Positions 10,844 to 22,134 of a stretch of DNA of 64,000 nucleotides are shown here, in pieces. Numbering within the stretch: position 1 is the first letter of the stretch; every line of letters begins with the position of its first letter. Under the pieces are notes generated by a model. That model did no database searches. It saw only the letters and a list, made by a program, of their open reading frames with translations, and was not told the DNA's origin. Made by a program: the position numbers and the translations under genes. This stretch comes from Pyropia yezoensis (taxonomy: Eukaryota > Rhodophyta > Bangiophyceae > Bangiales > Bangiaceae), in NCBI GenBank assembly GCA_009829735.1, contig CM020620.1:2669447-2733446 (forward strand). Reading direction: 5' to 3'.

Positions 10844-11559
10844 TCGCCCGTGCGCAGACACACGCCACCGCCACCGGGGCGCCGCCGCTGCCGCTGTCGG
10901 GGCCGTCGCCCATCCACCTTCCCGCTCCCGTTGGCGTGGTGGTGCCCACCAACACGCCCGCGGGTGCCGTGCACGACCAGAGGGGGGGCTTTTTTCGCCG
11001 CACGCACGCGTCCCACTGCCGCAGCGACGGGGAGGGCAGGTCGGGGGGGGGGGCGAGGGGGTTCTGCACGGCTCCCGTCGTGCCGCCCCCCGCCTCTTGC
11101 CCCCCCCTGCACCTCGAGTGCCGCGGCTGCTGCGCGCAGTCGACGGTCAGCGACGGGGCGTGACGGCCGGGGCGTGACGGCCGGGGTGGCCTTCCAGGCC
11201 TGCCGGTTGATGTGGGGGATGGGCCCTCCCCACGGAGGGGGCGTGCCAATCGGCGATTGGCAGACGCGTGGAGAGTGTGCAGACCGCGGGCCGCCACGGC
11301 AGTCCAGCAGCGAGCGCGATGGGCATGCCCGCGGCGAGGCGGTGGTGGGGACAACAACCACGTAGGCGCTGCGGCACATGGAGTCCCTTTGTTGGGCAAC
11401 GGCGACAACCATCCCGGCGACACTGGACGGTGACAACCGTCTCAGCGACAAAGAAGCGTGTGGGGCCTACGTGGGCGGGCACCACCGCTTGTCCTCTCCT
11501 CATGTCCTCCACTTGGAGAACGCTCGTACGTGTCTCTTGACCGGGGAGGGCTCCCACCC
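10844..11559. other. Intergenic region between convergent genes
   Basis: This lies between the ends of the HAD hydrolase and the RecQ gene. It is mixed GC-rich sequence with a short direct duplication (gacggccggggcgtgacggc at about 11161-11185). Overlapping short frames on all strands show no domain, and I see no RNA gene. Confidence 0.55.
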
Positions 11560-14061
11560 TCACTGCTTTCGTCGTTTGCCAGGTCGCTGCGCCCCCCCCC
11601 CCCGGCGGCCATCCCCCCCACCCGCTCCTGCCCCCCCCCCACCCCCCCGCGGGTCCACCCACAGCCCCACCCGCATCTTCCCCCGCTCCACCGTCGCCGC
11701 GGCGGGACCGAGTGCCAGCTCCGCCACGTAGTCATAGCCCTTTGGGCTAAACGTGCAAGCCAGCACCCGGCGGAGGAGGAGCTCGGCGAGGAGCGCAAGC
11801 TTGGCCTCCCGCCCCGCCAGCACCCCGCCCGCCTCGCCCAGCGGCGGCAGGCCCGATCGCCACGCGGGGCCCGCCGCGCCGGCGCGGCGCCAGTGGGCCA
11901 CCACCTGCAGGGGGGTGGGTGGGTCGGCACCCGCCGCCGCGCGGGCGCGAAAGACGGCGACTATGTCGGCGGCAGCGGTCGTCACGTCGGCGGCAACGAG
12001 CGACGCGGGGCCACCGGGCGCGCACATGTCGCAGCAGGTCTCCCGGGAGGGGAGGGGGGGGGGGAGGGCGTCAGGGGCCACCCCAGCGGCTGCAGCGGGC
12101 GTGGCCGCCGCGCCGTCGTCGCCAGCACGAACGGGCAGGGGCTCCTGGTTGTGGTGGGCGAGCGCCGCCCGCCGGCACAGGCGCCAGCGGTCCCCCACGT
12201 CGGCGGCTGCCCCCCCCTTTCTCACCGCCGCTGCCCCCGCCGCTGCCGTCGTCCCATCCCGTGGGTCTGGCAGGTCCCCCGCCTCGACGAGTGGAAAACA
12301 GTAGCGCATGACGACGGTGAGCTCGGGCACCGCCGCCGCCGCGTGCTGGTTGTAATCCGTCGACGCGTGCTTCAGAACGCCCAGATAATCGGCCGCCGAC
12401 GCGAGTACCACCGACGTAGCGGGCGCGCCGTCGCGGCCCGCGCGGCCGCTCTCCTGCTGGAAGCGCTGCAGGCTCCGCACCAGCCCCGCGTGAACGACCA
12501 GCCGCACGTCGGGCTTGGAGACGCCCAGCCCAAACGCCACCGTCGCGACCATCACCTGTACGTGGTTGACAAACCAGGAGGCTGCCGACGCGGTCCGGTC
12601 GGCGTCCTCCATGTCGGCGTGGTAGGGGGTGGCCGACAGGCCCGCGCTTTCGAGGGCGCCGAGGAGGCCGTCAATCTCGCGCTTGGCGTGGACGTAGACG
12701 AGGGCAGCGGGGGGGGCGGGGGACGCACCGCGGCGGCGCCCGCCGTCACCATGCCCGTGCCCAGACGGTGAACCCGCCGACGCAGCCGCAGCGGGTGCGG
12801 GCGCGTACGTGCGCACCACATCCACCACTTGGGCGGCGAGCGCTGACGCGGCCGACGCGCCCGCCTCCCCCTCCGGCTCAGTCTTGCGGAGGACGACGTA
12901 CCGGATATTGGGTCGGTCTGACACACCCTTGAGGAACACCGCCCGCGGAATGCCTAGCGTGGTGCACACGTCTCGCCGAACGGCGGGGGTGGCGGTGGCG
13001 GTGAGGGCCAAAATGGGAACGTTGGGAAAGCGAGCCTTGAGGATGCCCAGCTCCTGGTAGGCGCGGCGAAAGTCGTGGCCCCACAGAGAGCAGCAGTGCG
13101 CCTCATCCACCACAAACCGCCGCAGCGACCCCGCGGCGGCGACGGCGTGCAGGGCGGCAAGCAGCTGCTTGTTCTTCGTCAGCGTCTCGGGGGTGGTGTA
13201 CAGCACCGTCGCGGCGGGGGCAGAGGCACCACTGCCGCGGGCGCCACCGCCTCTGCTGCTGCCGCCGCCGCCGCGGTGCCCCGCCCCCCCCCCCGCCGCT
13301 GCCCCTCCACCCCCAGCCGCGCCATGCTCGTGCAACGCCGCGAGCGCCGCCCGCTTCTCCTCCCGCGACACGGCCGACGACAAGACACGAGCGGTGATGC
13401 CATTCTCCGCCAGCGCCCGCACCTGGTCCTCCATCAGCGCCAGCAGCGGGGACACGACTAGCGTCACCCCCCCTTGGACGACGGCAAGGAGCTGGAAGAG
13501 GAGGCTCTTGCCACTCCCCGTTGCCGACTGGTACCACACGTCCCGCCCAGACGCGGCGGCGTTGATGGCGTCCAGCTGGAGGCCCCGAAAGGTGGCCAGC
13601 CCAAACGTGTCCCGCAGCACCCGCCACACCGACGCGGACCACGGGAAGGCCGACGCGGAGGACCAGTCGGTGGCCGCGTCGGCCACCTTCTGAAGGTGCA
13701 CGAGCCGCGCCTCGTGGCGGGACAGGGCGGAGCGGACGGCGGTGCGGGCGGCGGCGAGGGCGGCCTCGAGGTCGGCCACCTGCTCGCGGGCGGCGGACAG
13801 CTCCGCCTCAATGACCGTCAGCTGTGGGTCTTCGGGGGGGCGGCCAGCCGCCCCGCCGGTCACGATGCCGCCGCCAGCGGACTGTCCCCCCCCATTGTTC
13901 GCAGCGTGGTCTGGGGCGCCGCCGGCTTTGGCCCCCTCCGCCGCGTCGGCCGATTCAAGGGCGTCGAGGGCGTCGAGGGCGGCCGCGTCGGGCCCCTCCT
14001 CGCCGTCCTCATCGTCAATGCAAACAACGTCATCGTCACTGGCAGGTCGGCCAGTGGGCAT
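11560..14061 (-). CDS. RecQ-family 3'-5' DNA helicase, RecQ1 (RECQL)-like
   Basis: Predicted 833-aa ATP-dependent DNA helicase of replication and repair. Residues 1-75 are acidic or disordered; about 80-125 form a coiled coil as in the RecQ1 N-terminus, followed by the RecQ motif 0 region ([17 protein letters not shown], 158-173). Helicase motifs are complete: Walker A TGSGKS (181-186), DEAH (319-322), LTATAT (353-358), motif [14 protein letters not shown] (506-518) and motif [12 protein letters not shown] (536-545). The Zn-binding module is seen as LCRR and ETCCDMC (about 628-680). A RecQ1-type winged-helix RQC segment follows ([22 protein letters not shown]), and the tail is Gly-rich and basic. 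There is no HRDC domain. Gly/Ala-rich insertions interrupt both RecA lobes at loops. The start at 14061 gives an acidic N-terminus; the frame stays open to 14253 but that part looks like leader. The motifs support an active enzyme. Confidence 0.93.
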   Translation of the reverse strand: MPTGRPASDDDVVCIDDEDGEEGPDAAALDALDALESADAAEGAKAGGAPDHAANNGGGQSAGGGIVTGGAAGRPPEDPQLTVIEAELSAAREQVADLEAALAAARTAVRSALSRHEARLVHLQKVADAATDWSSASAFPWSASVWRVLRDTFGLATFRGLQLDAINAAASGRDVWYQSATGSGKSLLFQLLAVVQGGVTLVVSPLLALMEDQVRALAENGITARVLSSAVSREEKRAALAALHEHGAAGGGGAAAGGGAGHRGGGGSSRGGGARGSGASAPAATVLYTTPETLTKNKQLLAALHAVAAAGSLRRFVVDEAHCCSLWGHDFRRAYQELGILKARFPNVPILALTATATPAVRRDVCTTLGIPRAVFLKGVSDRPNIRYVVLRKTEPEGEAGASAASALAAQVVDVVRTYAPAPAAAASAGSPSGHGHGDGGRRRGASPAPPAALVYVHAKREIDGLLGALESAGLSATPYHADMEDADRTASAASWFVNHVQVMVATVAFGLGVSKPDVRLVVHAGLVRSLQRFQQESGRAGRDGAPATSVVLASAADYLGVLKHASTDYNQHAAAAVPELTVVMRYCFPLVEAGDLPDPRDGTTAAAGAAAVRKGGAAADVGDRWRLCRRAALAHHNQEPLPVRAGDDGAAATPAAAAGVAPDALPPPLPSRETCCDMCAPGGPASLVAADVTTAAADIVAVFRARAAAGADPPTPLQVVAHWRRAGAAGPAWRSGLPPLGEAGGVLAGREAKLALLAELLLRRVLACTFSPKGYDYVAELALGPAAATVERGKMRVGLWVDPRGGGGGAGAGGGDGRRGGGAQRPGKRRKQ

Positions 14062-14714
14062 GGCGATACGAAACAGACCAAAAGAAGAAGAGGGCTGAAT
14101 GCAGCAGGGGGGTGGGGAGTGAGGCGTCTGTGGTGGCGTGGTGTGCGCCCACCGCGCAGGGACGGACTGCGGCAGAGGCTCGACCCGCCGACACGCAACG
14201 TTGCACCTGCGCGGGACAGGCGAAGCCCCCAACAAATACCTGCCTTCTGGCAATTATTCTACATGTTGAAATATCACATCGGCCAGCCACGTGGCCGATG
14301 TGCCGGCCACAGCGGGGGCGTCGTGGCCCATGCGTCGGCTGGCGTCGACGAGACGATTCTCAAGGCAGTGGTCTGGGCAGGAGGGAGGCTCCCGCATGCC
14401 CACGAGGCGTGGCGGCCTCGCCGGCCACGGCATTGGTGCATCATCCCCAGCGGTGTGCCGGCAATGCGCTGGCGTTGCGAGAGCGGGGGCGGCTGCTCCC
14501 CCCCCCTTCAAGGCGGGGAGCCTGCCTGTGACACTGCAGTACCTCGCCCCTGCAACTCCCATCGTCCGCTCATCCCCCCGTTGCCCTCCCGTCCCCCCCG
14601 CTCCCCGTCCTACTGAAGAGCCCCGCACCCCTTATTCAGCCCGCACTGTCCTATAGTTGCCACGCGCCTGTACTGGTGGTCGGCCCCTATCCCCTGAAGT
14701 GGCTTCCCCCTCCA
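14062..14714. promoter_or_regulatory. Divergent intergenic region, RecQ and serine hydrolase genes
   Basis: A 653-base region separates divergent starts. Plus-strand purine-rich sequence at about 14075-14130 is a pyrimidine-rich leader for RecQ. C/T tracts at about 14570-14612 precede the plus gene. The middle (about 14230-14290) is less GC-rich. A bidirectional promoter is likely from position alone. Confidence 0.45.
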
Positions 14715-16661
14715 ATGGCCCCCATGGCATTCTGGACGGCAGTGGCGGTGGGCGTAGGGGCAGTCGCCGTCGCTGGCGCCGGCAGCGGCGGCACCCTCCC
14801 CGTGGGGGCGTACGTCGTAGCTGACAAGATGGCCGCGGCGGCCTCCGCCGTCTCGGCCGCGGCGGCCCGGGTGTCCCTCCCGTGGGGCCTCCGTCCGCCG
14901 CCGCCGTCGCCGCCGCCGTCGCCACCGCTCAAGCCCGCCGCCGCCCCCGACGCGGCCTACGTGGCTGCCCTCACCGCCCCGCTGGTGGCCCCCCGCGGCG
15001 TCGAGCCCCCCCTCCTCCCCGCCGTGTCGGTGGTGGTGGTGGTCCGCGCCGCGGGCGGCGACGGGCAGGCGGCAGCGCCCACGACCAGCACCATCACCAC
15101 CTACCACGCGGGGGTGGGGAGCCCCACGGATGAGACCCGCTACGAGCTGGGGTCCATCACCAAGGTCTTTGCGTCCCTGCTGCTGGCACGCGCGGTAGCT
15201 GCCGGCCGGGTGCGGCTGGACACGCCCGTCGCGGACCTCCTCCCCGCCGCGGCCCTGCCGCTGCCGCCGCCCCACTGGCCCCGCGTGACGCTCCAGCAGC
15301 TGGCCACCCACACCGCGGGCCTCCCCCGCGAGCCGCCTGGCGGAGAAGCGGCAGCGGCAGCGGCGTCGGCGGCACCACCGCCGGGCGACACCCCCCCCCC
15401 AGTCGCCCAGCCGCACGCCATTCCCATGGCGGCCTGGATCGCCGGCCTCCGCGGGGTCTCGTTTCGCACCCCCCCGGGCACCCGGTGGGCGTACTCCAAC
15501 TTTGGGGCGGGCCTGCTCGGCCACGTTGTCGCCCGCGCGGTCGGCGCCCCGTCCTTTGCGGCCGCCGTCCGGGAGTGGGTGTTTGTGCCCGCGGGGATGG
15601 CCGCCGCGGCCGTTGCCGACGGGGGGGGAGCGGGTGACGGCTTCGGCGCCCCAGAGGCGGGGGGGGGCGGGGAGGTGGCGACCCCGCACGACGGCGGGGG
15701 TGCGGTGCCGCCCTCGGCCTATACCGACGCCACCGCCGCCGCCGGCGGCGCGCGCGCGTCGGTGGCGGATATGGGGACGTTTGGCGCGTTTTGCCTCGCC
15801 GCCGCAGCAGACGGGCAGCCCCAAGCAGCTGCGCCCGCGGCGGCGGCGGGGAGGGCGGCGTCGGCCACGGCCGAGGCAGAGGCGACGGGGCAGCCACACG
15901 GCGGCGCCACCCCGACCGATGCGGCCGCGCTGGCGGCGGCGGTGCGCGTGACGCTGCCCACCCAGACCCTGTCCGCCACCGGCCGGCCCATCATCTTTGC
16001 CAGCGGACAAGGCCGCCAGGCGCTGGGGTGGATGTCCTGGTATGGCGGCACCGTCCAAGGCCACAATGGTTGCGTCGCGGGGTCCGCGTCCTTCCTCTTC
16101 CTCGACCCCCGTGCGGGGGTGGCGGTCGCGGTGCTAGCGTCGGCAGCGGAGGAGCAGGTGGTGAATGACCTGGGCGTGGCCGTCTTCAAGGCCGCCCGCG
16201 GGCAGTTGCGCAGCGGCGGCGACGGCGCCATTGCTATGCCGCCCCCGCCGGTGGCGCTCCCCCCCGGCGCGCTCGACGCCGTCGCCGGCACGTACCGGTT
16301 CATAGGCCAAGAGGCGGTGCTGTCCGTGGCGCGCCCCGGCGGCGGCCGCGCCGAGCAGCTGTGGGTGGCCGTTCTCGGCGCCAGGCGCCGCCTCTTCCCC
16401 GTCGACGCGACCGCCCGGGCGTTTGACGTCCGCCCCGGGGGCCTGCGCGTCCGCTTTGTGGGCCTGCCCCCCGTCACGGGGGCAGACACAAGGGGCGGGG
16501 GGGGGGCGGGGGGACGGGCCAAGCCGGCGTTGTGGGTCAGCGGGGGGGGTCTCCCCTTTTCCCTCCGCTGCCGGCGAGTGGAGGCGGCGGAGGAGGTGGG
16601 GTGGTGGGGGCGGCTGGAGGGGGCTGTCGGGGGGTTGGTGTGGCGGTGGGCCGGGCAGTAG
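14715..16661 (+). CDS. Serine beta-lactamase-fold hydrolase (class C/penicillin-binding type)
   Basis: Predicted 648-aa serine hydrolase of the beta-lactamase-related family (Pfam Beta-lactamase type). The N-terminus MAFWTAVAVGVGAVAVAGAG is one hydrophobic segment, so the protein is probably secreted, organelle-targeted or membrane-anchored with the catalytic domain outside. The active-site set is visible: S147-I-T-K150 in ELGSITKVFASLLL, Y260-S-N262 in RWAYSNFGAGLLG, and H450-N-G452 in VQGHNGCVAGSASF, replacing the KTG box as in class C and esterase-like members. LATHTAGLP is another family signature. A C-terminal beta-rich extension (about 510-620) is common in eukaryotic and bacterial members. 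Gly/Ala-rich loops lie between motifs. Starts at 14715 or 14724 are both possible. Relatives include esterases and peptidases; antibiotic resistance should not be assumed. Confidence 0.87.
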   Translation: MAPMAFWTAVAVGVGAVAVAGAGSGGTLPVGAYVVADKMAAAASAVSAAAARVSLPWGLRPPPPSPPPSPPLKPAAAPDAAYVAALTAPLVAPRGVEPPLLPAVSVVVVVRAAGGDGQAAAPTTSTITTYHAGVGSPTDETRYELGSITKVFASLLLARAVAAGRVRLDTPVADLLPAAALPLPPPHWPRVTLQQLATHTAGLPREPPGGEAAAAAASAAPPPGDTPPPVAQPHAIPMAAWIAGLRGVSFRTPPGTRWAYSNFGAGLLGHVVARAVGAPSFAAAVREWVFVPAGMAAAAVADGGGAGDGFGAPEAGGGGEVATPHDGGGAVPPSAYTDATAAAGGARASVADMGTFGAFCLAAAADGQPQAAAPAAAAGRAASATAEAEATGQPHGGATPTDAAALAAAVRVTLPTQTLSATGRPIIFASGQGRQALGWMSWYGGTVQGHNGCVAGSASFLFLDPRAGVAVAVLASAAEEQVVNDLGVAVFKAARGQLRSGGDGAIAMPPPPVALPPGALDAVAGTYRFIGQEAVLSVARPGGGRAEQLWVAVLGARRRLFPVDATARAFDVRPGGLRVRFVGLPPVTGADTRGGGGAGGRAKPALWVSGGGLPFSLRCRRVEAAEEVGWWGRLEGAVGGLVWRWAGQ

Positions 16662-17408
16662 CAGCAGAGGACTGCCGCGGGGGGGGCGCGGGAGAGCGGG
16701 AGTCGGGCGGTTGTAGTGGCTAGTGCACGGGGCATGGACGGTGGGGAGAGGCGAGCCCCCGCCCACACCGCATACGCTCCGCCGTCCGCGGCCCCCGCGG
16801 GGCCCCCCGGGGCGCCGCCACGCAGGAAAAGCCGGCGGCTGTCGCCCCCGCGGCCACCGCCAGTGGTGCCTGGTGGGGTTCCCCCCCACGTCAATTCCCG
16901 CCCACCCCGCCTTGCCGCGGTGGCGGCGGCGGCGGCGGCGGCGGTGCGGCCGCCGGCGGGGCCCCGCCCGCCCGCCCATCTTTCCACCCACCGCCCGCCG
17001 CCGCCTCCATTGCCCACCGCGCGCCACCGCCCCGGGGCGGGCTGGGGGGAAGGGGGTGGACGCACCCGCCTCCTCTACCGATCTCGTGCCCCGCCGCGGA
17101 GGCCAGCGCCGCACCCACACGACGGGATGGGGTGGTCCCCCTGGCAGAGGTGGGGCGAGCGGTGCGCTGGTAGCGGTGGCTCTGGTGGCAGTGACGGTGG
17201 TGGGAGGGTTTTCTAGTTGCGGCCTTCCCCCCCCCCCTCCCCCGCGCGGCCACTCGCGACAGGGGTCACGGCGGGGACAGGGCGGGCGGCGACGGCATCA
17301 AAAAAAGGGTCCCCTTCCCCCCCCCCCGCCACGGCCGCGTCGTCGCGCGCGCCCACCACTGCGACCTCCCCCCCTCCCCCCCCCCTCCAGCGCATGCTCT
17401 CCCCCCCG
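16662..17408. other. Intergenic region between convergent genes
   Basis: GC-rich sequence with Pro/Arg-coding chance frames on both strands, including a short alternating GCG stretch near 16920-16945. No domain or RNA gene is seen. Confidence 0.5.
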
Positions 17409-18638
17409 TCACCCACCGAGCACAGGGTGCCTCTCGCCGGGTGGTCCGCGGCGTGGCCCATGACCCGGTGGCGGCCGCCGTACCATCCCCCCCGCCCCCC
17501 CACCCCAACGCCTCTCCCCCACGCGCCTCCCACCTGCCGCCCCACCCGCTCTCAAGTGCCCCACACGTCCCACGCACTCTGCTTGCAAGCCGACGGCGGT
17601 CAGCTGCCCTGCCCCCCCCCGGGGGAACGCCCCCCCCGTCCACCCCCGCCGAGGATGGGGGGTGGGGCGGCGGCGGCGGCGGCGGCGGACGGGCGGCCGA
17701 CACACCGCCGCCGCCGTCGCCGCCGCCGTCGCCGCCGCCCCCTTGCCACCGGGGGGCAACGAGCTCGGGCGGCGGCGGGAGGGACCACCGCCGTCGCGGC
17801 CTGCCGTGCAAGCCACCGCCAGCGTCCCCCGGGCGCTCCTTGGAGGGGGGCGGCCCGTCCCCCCCCCCCCCCCCCCCTCCCCCTCCCCCCCCTCCCCCTC
17901 TGGCTCCGCAACGGGGCGGATGGAGCACGCAAAGCGGCCGTCGGGCTCGGTCGACAGCACCGCCAGCAGCCCCGCGTCCGCGTCGGGCGGCAGCTCCACC
18001 ACCGCGTCGGCCGTGTCAATGGAGCTGCCGCCGCTGCCGCTGCTGCTGCCCCCATCCGACGCCCCCGACCCGCCGTCGCTGTCCCCGTCGCCGTCACCGT
18101 CACCGTCCCCATCCCCATCCCCATCCCCATCCCCATCCCCATCCCCATCCCCGTCGCCGTCACCGTCGCCGTCGCCAACACCCGCAGCAGGGGCGGCGGG
18201 GAGCGGCGGCCGCGGCCGTGGGGCGGTGGGGGGCAGCCCCCCGCCAGTGACGGGGGCAGCAGCGTCGCCCCCCCCCCCCTCGGCGCCCCCCCACACCTCC
18301 ACCACCTCGGCGCCCTCCTCCACCATGTCCTTCAAGCCCGCCGCCTCGGCCGCCGCCGCCTCCGCCGCCCGCCGGGCGGCGCGGACAACCAGGAAGGAGC
18401 GGGAGGGGGGGAGCGCCCAGCGGCCGCCCTCCCCCCCCTCCCCACCCCGTTCCCCACCCCCACCGCCGCCGCGGTCCGGGTAGCCACCCCCGCGGAGGTC
18501 GCCGCCCGCGTCTCTGCCAGTGCCGCACCCGCCCGCCCCTTCCGGCTCCCCGCCGCTGCCGCCGCCCCCGCCGCCCGTCTCACCCGCGCCACTGGCCTCT
18601 GTCGCGGCCCGCGCGGCCGCCGGCGAGCTCGGCGGCAT
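17409..18638 (-). CDS. Hypothetical protein with Gly-Asp dipeptide repeat
   Basis: Predicted 409-aa protein that I do not recognise. It opens MPPSSPAAARAATEASGAGE. A more ordered block at about residues 70-115 reads RSFLVVRAARRAAEAAAAEA then GLKDMVEEGAEVVEVWGG. About 17 Gly-Asp dipeptides follow, and then DTADAVVELPPDADAGLLAV. The last ~130 residues are Gly/Arg/Pro runs over homopolymer tracts, so the true C-terminus may lie in another frame. The ATG at 18636-18638 is preceded by a C/T-rich tract on the sense strand (plus-strand purines at about 18655-18700), as at the other host genes. The same frame remains open upstream to 21350, but only through low-complexity sequence. Confidence 0.4.
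   Translation of the reverse strand: MPPSSPAAARAATEASGAGETGGGGGGSGGEPEGAGGCGTGRDAGGDLRGGGYPDRGGGGGGERGGEGGEGGRWALPPSRSFLVVRAARRAAEAAAAEAAGLKDMVEEGAEVVEVWGGAEGGGGDAAAPVTGGGLPPTAPRPRPPLPAAPAAGVGDGDGDGDGDGDGDGDGDGDGDGDGDGDGDGDSDGGSGASDGGSSSGSGGSSIDTADAVVELPPDADAGLLAVLSTEPDGRFACSIRPVAEPEGEGGEGEGGGGGGTGRPPPRSARGTLAVACTAGRDGGGPSRRRPSSLPPGGKGAAATAAATAAAVCRPPVRRRRRRRPTPHPRRGWTGGAFPRGGAGQLTAVGLQAECVGRVGHLRAGGAAGGRRVGERRWGGGAGGMVRRPPPGHGPRRGPPGERHPVLGG
18081..18176. repeat. Hexanucleotide microsatellite (CCCCAT / CCGTCA / CCGTCG)
   Basis: Perfect CCCCAT units in the centre are flanked by CCGTCA and CCGTCG units. It lies inside the minus-strand hypothetical gene, where it encodes alternating Gly and Asp. 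A repeat length that is a multiple of three keeps the frame. Confidence 0.9.
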
Positions 18639-19070
18639 GACGTCGTCTGGCAGGCAGAAAGGGGCGAAAAGGGGGGGGAGGGGGAAGAAAGAAGCGGCGG
18701 CCGACGGCGGCCGCCGCGTACGAGCAGCGGCCGCGGCAGTGAGCAGCGGGGGGGCGGCTGGGTGGGGGGCTGCCACAGGGGAGCGGCGAATTCCGCCGGC
18801 GGCAACCGTGCGCGGGGGGGGACCGGGGGGTAAGGGGGGGGGGGGGAGGGGGACCCAACGACGCCGGCAGCGGGCGACAACCGACGGCCCGACGGGGGCA
18901 CGGCAAACCGCCGGCACAGCGCAACCGCACGCGCGTCGGCCCGCCGCGCGCGCACGCCGAGGCGCGGGGAGGCGTGCGAGGTGGGCCGGAGGGGGGGGGG
19001 AGGGGGAGGGGGAAAAAGAAGGGGAGGGGGAAAAAGGAGGGGAGGGCGGCGGGCGGAGAGGGGAGGGGGG

Positions 19071-19138
19071 GCGAGAGAGGGGGCGGGGCGAGAGAGGGGG
19101 CGGGGCGAGAGAGGGGAAGGGGCGAGAGAGGGGAAGGG
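19071..19138 (+). repeat. 17-bp purine-rich tandem repeat, 4 copies
   Basis: Unit begins GCGAGAGAGG and recurs at 19071, 19088, 19105 and 19122, with G/A substitutions in the spacer. It lies in the low-complexity block. Confidence 0.85.
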
Positions 19139-19711
19139 GAGGGGGGGGGTGGGGTGCGCAAAGAGGAAGGGAAAGAGGAGGGCGCCACGACCGTGACGGG
19201 GGGGCAGCCGTGGACGGGACGGCTTTTGCGGGGGGGGGGGGGGGGAGGGGGGAGGGAGGCGCGGGTGGGGTGGGTGGAGGGGGAGGAGGAGCTGGGGCAG
19301 AGCAGGCAGCCACCCGCCCGCCGCCGCCGCCCGTCGGCACGCGGTGACACGCGGCAGGGGGCGCCGCCGCCGGCACCCGTGGGGGGGGCCCGTCCCGGAT
19401 GCCACGCCGGTGGGAGCGTCCCAGACGCCACGGCGGCCGCCCGCCAGAGACGCCACGGGGGTGTGGCGGGCGGGGGAGGGGGGGGGAGGGGGCGCAAGGG
19501 GGAGGGGAGATGGGCGGAAGGGGGTGGGGGGAAGGGGTCAGACAGGCGGACGGAGGGCGGCGGCGCGGGTGCTGCCCGCCGTCGGGGCGCGCCGCCCCGC
19601 ACCAACGACGGCGGCGGCGGCCACCGGCGGGCGGCGGACGCGCAGCGCGTGGCGCCGCTGCGGTGACAGGCGGTGGCGGGCGGGCAGCGGCGCTGGCAGC
19701 GGCGCCGGCAG

Positions 19712-19712
<1 letters not shown>

Positions 19713-19757
<45 letters not shown>
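19713..19757 (+). repeat. GGCGTC hexanucleotide repeat
   Basis: About seven perfect GGCGTC units grade into GGCGGC repeats up to about 19850. Confidence 0.9.
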
Positions 19758-19760
<3 letters not shown>

Positions 19761-19774
19761 GGCGGGGGCGGCGG

Positions 19775-19809
<35 letters not shown>

Positions 19810-21595
19810 TCGGCGTCGGCGGCGGCGGCGGCAGCAGCGGCAGCGGCGGCGGTGGCGAGTGGGGGAAACCAACGTGGGCCGAGACGGAGGGGGGAGGGGC
19901 GCAGGGACGGGGGGGGTGGGAGGAGAGGGGAAGGCGGCGCGGGGGGGGACGCAGGGGGGGGGGGGGGGGGGAAGGGCGGGGGGGGAGCGCGACCGCGCTG
20001 CCTGGGAAACTGGAGGGGGGGGGGGGGCGTCCCACGCCTGGCCAGCCCCGTGGGGACCAGACGCCCGTCGGCGCGTGACGGGGTGGGACGGGCGGCGCCT
20101 CGCGGGGCGCGTCGGTCCCCCCCCCCCCCCCCCCCCCTCCTTCGGCCCTTTTCGTGCCACCTGACCCACCCCCCCCGCCGCTGACCAACCCACACGCCCT
20201 CCTGCCCCCCCCCCCCCCCCACCTCCCCCCCCCTCGCCCCGCCACCCTGCACGAACCGTGGCGGGGGCGGTGCGTGGCGCCTTTGGCGACACGCCCGTCG
20301 TGGTGGCCCCCCCCTCAATGGCGCGGCGGAGCCGCCCCGCTCCCTCCCTCCCTGCTGGCCACGGCGGTGGGGCGGGGGTGGGAGGGGGGGGGGGGGGGGG
20401 CGCGTGCCGCGCGTGACGAGATCCGCGTGGCGAGGGGGGCGACGGTGCGCCAATGGGGCGACAGCGGCGGCGGTGGGGGCGGTGGGGGCGGGGGCGGGGG
20501 TGGGTCTGGGAGCGGGAGGAGCTGGGTGCGGGGGGGGGGGGGGGGGGGGCCGGGGCGGCCACCCTCGTCCACGCCCCCCCCCCCGCCTCCGCCTTCCCCC
20601 GCTCTCACCATCCGCTGCCGCTGCGGGGGTGTCCCGCCTTCCTCCGTCCTTTCCCCCACCAGGGATCACTATTTTTTGGTTGTTGTTTGTTTTGAAAGGG
20701 GGGGGGTTGTGTGGGTTGTGTGGGTGGGGTGGGGGGGGGGGGGGGGGGGGGGAAGGGGCTGTCGCCGCTCCCGCTGCCGTCCCCCTCGTGGGAAGGGCGG
20801 GGTGGCCGGGGGGGGGGGGGGGGGGGGGGGGGAGGGGCGCGCCCCTCTGTCTGGTGGGAGCGGCGACGGGCGTGCCCCCCTGCGGGGATGGGCGGCGGGC
20901 GGGCGGGCCGCTCCGCCCGGGGGGGCGGTGGCGCCTGCCCCCCGGCGCCCCCCCCCCCCGCCCCCCCCCACCAGGTGCTCGCGCCTGCTGGGGCGCGCCC
21001 GCACCGCCGCTGCGCCGCGTGCCGCTGGCGTGGCGGTGGTGGTGCTCCCCGCCCGCCTGCGCCGGCGGCGGGCCCGGGGGGGGCGGTGGCGGAGGTGGCG
21101 AGGCGGGCGGGGGCGGTCGGCGGTGGGGGGGGGGGGGGGGGGGTGTGGGGGGGATGCAGACCAGAGCGGACCGGTGGCTGCGCAGCGCACCGCGTCTGGC
21201 CCCGCGGGAGGGGCACGGGACAGCGTGCGAGGAGCTCGTTTTTTTTTTGTTTTTTTTTTCGGATGCGACCACCGAGCGTGCCGCTGCAAGGGTCCCCAGG
21301 TCAGGCCACTCTGGGAGCCGCGTTTTTTTTATTCCTGCTGACAACAACACGGGACCAGCCGGGGACCCCCGCGGCTGTGTCCCTCATCGTGGGGCGTGCT
21401 TGGCAGCCACCCTCTGAAAAGGGGAGTCCCCCCTGCTATCGTGGGGGGCAACGCCCTCCATCGCCGCCGTCCCCGCCGGCGCAGGCGCGGGGAGGCGCCG
21501 CGGCGGTGGCGACGCGGCTCGCGTCGGCCAGCGCCCACGGCACGGGCGCGGCGGCACGGGCGCCGCCACCGCCGCCGCGGGTCGTCAGCGGTGGC

Positions 21596-21634
<39 letters not shown>

Positions 21635-21846
21635 CGGCCGGCGGGCGACAGGCGGGCGTCGCGTCGGCAGCCGCCGCGGCCGGCAGACCCGCCCACCTGG
21701 GCGGGGGTAGCAAACGGCGCCGCCGCTGCCCTGGCGGCCGCCCCCCTGCGGCCCGTCGGTCCGGGGGCGCACCCCCCATGGGCGCCCACAGGCGTGCGTT
21801 GGAGGGCGGGTGCGTCCATGGCGGCGGCGGCGGTGGCCGCGGCGGC

Positions 21847-21878
<32 letters not shown>

Positions 21879-22134
21879 CGGCGGCGACGGTCCACGTGCC
21901 GGGGGCCGCCGCCGGCACGATGGGCGGCGACGAGTCCCTTGATGGGCTGCTTGCGGGGAGGCGGCCGGACTCCGCGTCGTGGCCTGACGTTGACGCACCA
22001 GGTGTTGGGCTGTGGCCGGGGGGGGGCGGGGAGGGTAGAGGGCCGGCCCGACGGCGGCGGCGCCCCCCGGCGCGGTGGCTGGCACGCCAGCGTCCGCAGC
22101 GACAGGGAGGACGCACCACCCCTGCAGGGTGGAA

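Larger units (their letters stand above)
18639..22134. other. Gene-poor low-complexity region
   Basis: This block alternates G-rich and C-rich tracts (long C runs near 20117-20137 and 20207-20220; long G runs near 20385-20400, 20728-20752, 20810-20832 and 21126-21142). Open frames of several hundred codons exist on both strands but are Pro, Gly and Arg runs without domains. A less GC-rich patch occurs at about 20660-20700. From about 21450 codons look slightly more protein-like, but no frame stands out. I support no gene here. Confidence 0.55.

Noticed and set aside
11458..14616. Plus-strand open frames across the RecQ gene (for example 11458-12771 and 13474-14616)
   Set aside because: Antisense shadows of a gene with complete helicase motifs on the other strand.
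14715..16661. Beta-lactamase-fold gene as recent bacterial transfer or antibiotic resistance gene
   Set aside because: Composition and leader match neighbouring host genes, and such folds are widespread eukaryotic esterases/peptidases.
18639..21350. Upstream 900 codons of the minus-strand frame that includes the Gly-Asp protein
   Set aside because: Almost wholly Pro/Arg/Ser runs across homopolymers and tandem repeats with no ordered block.
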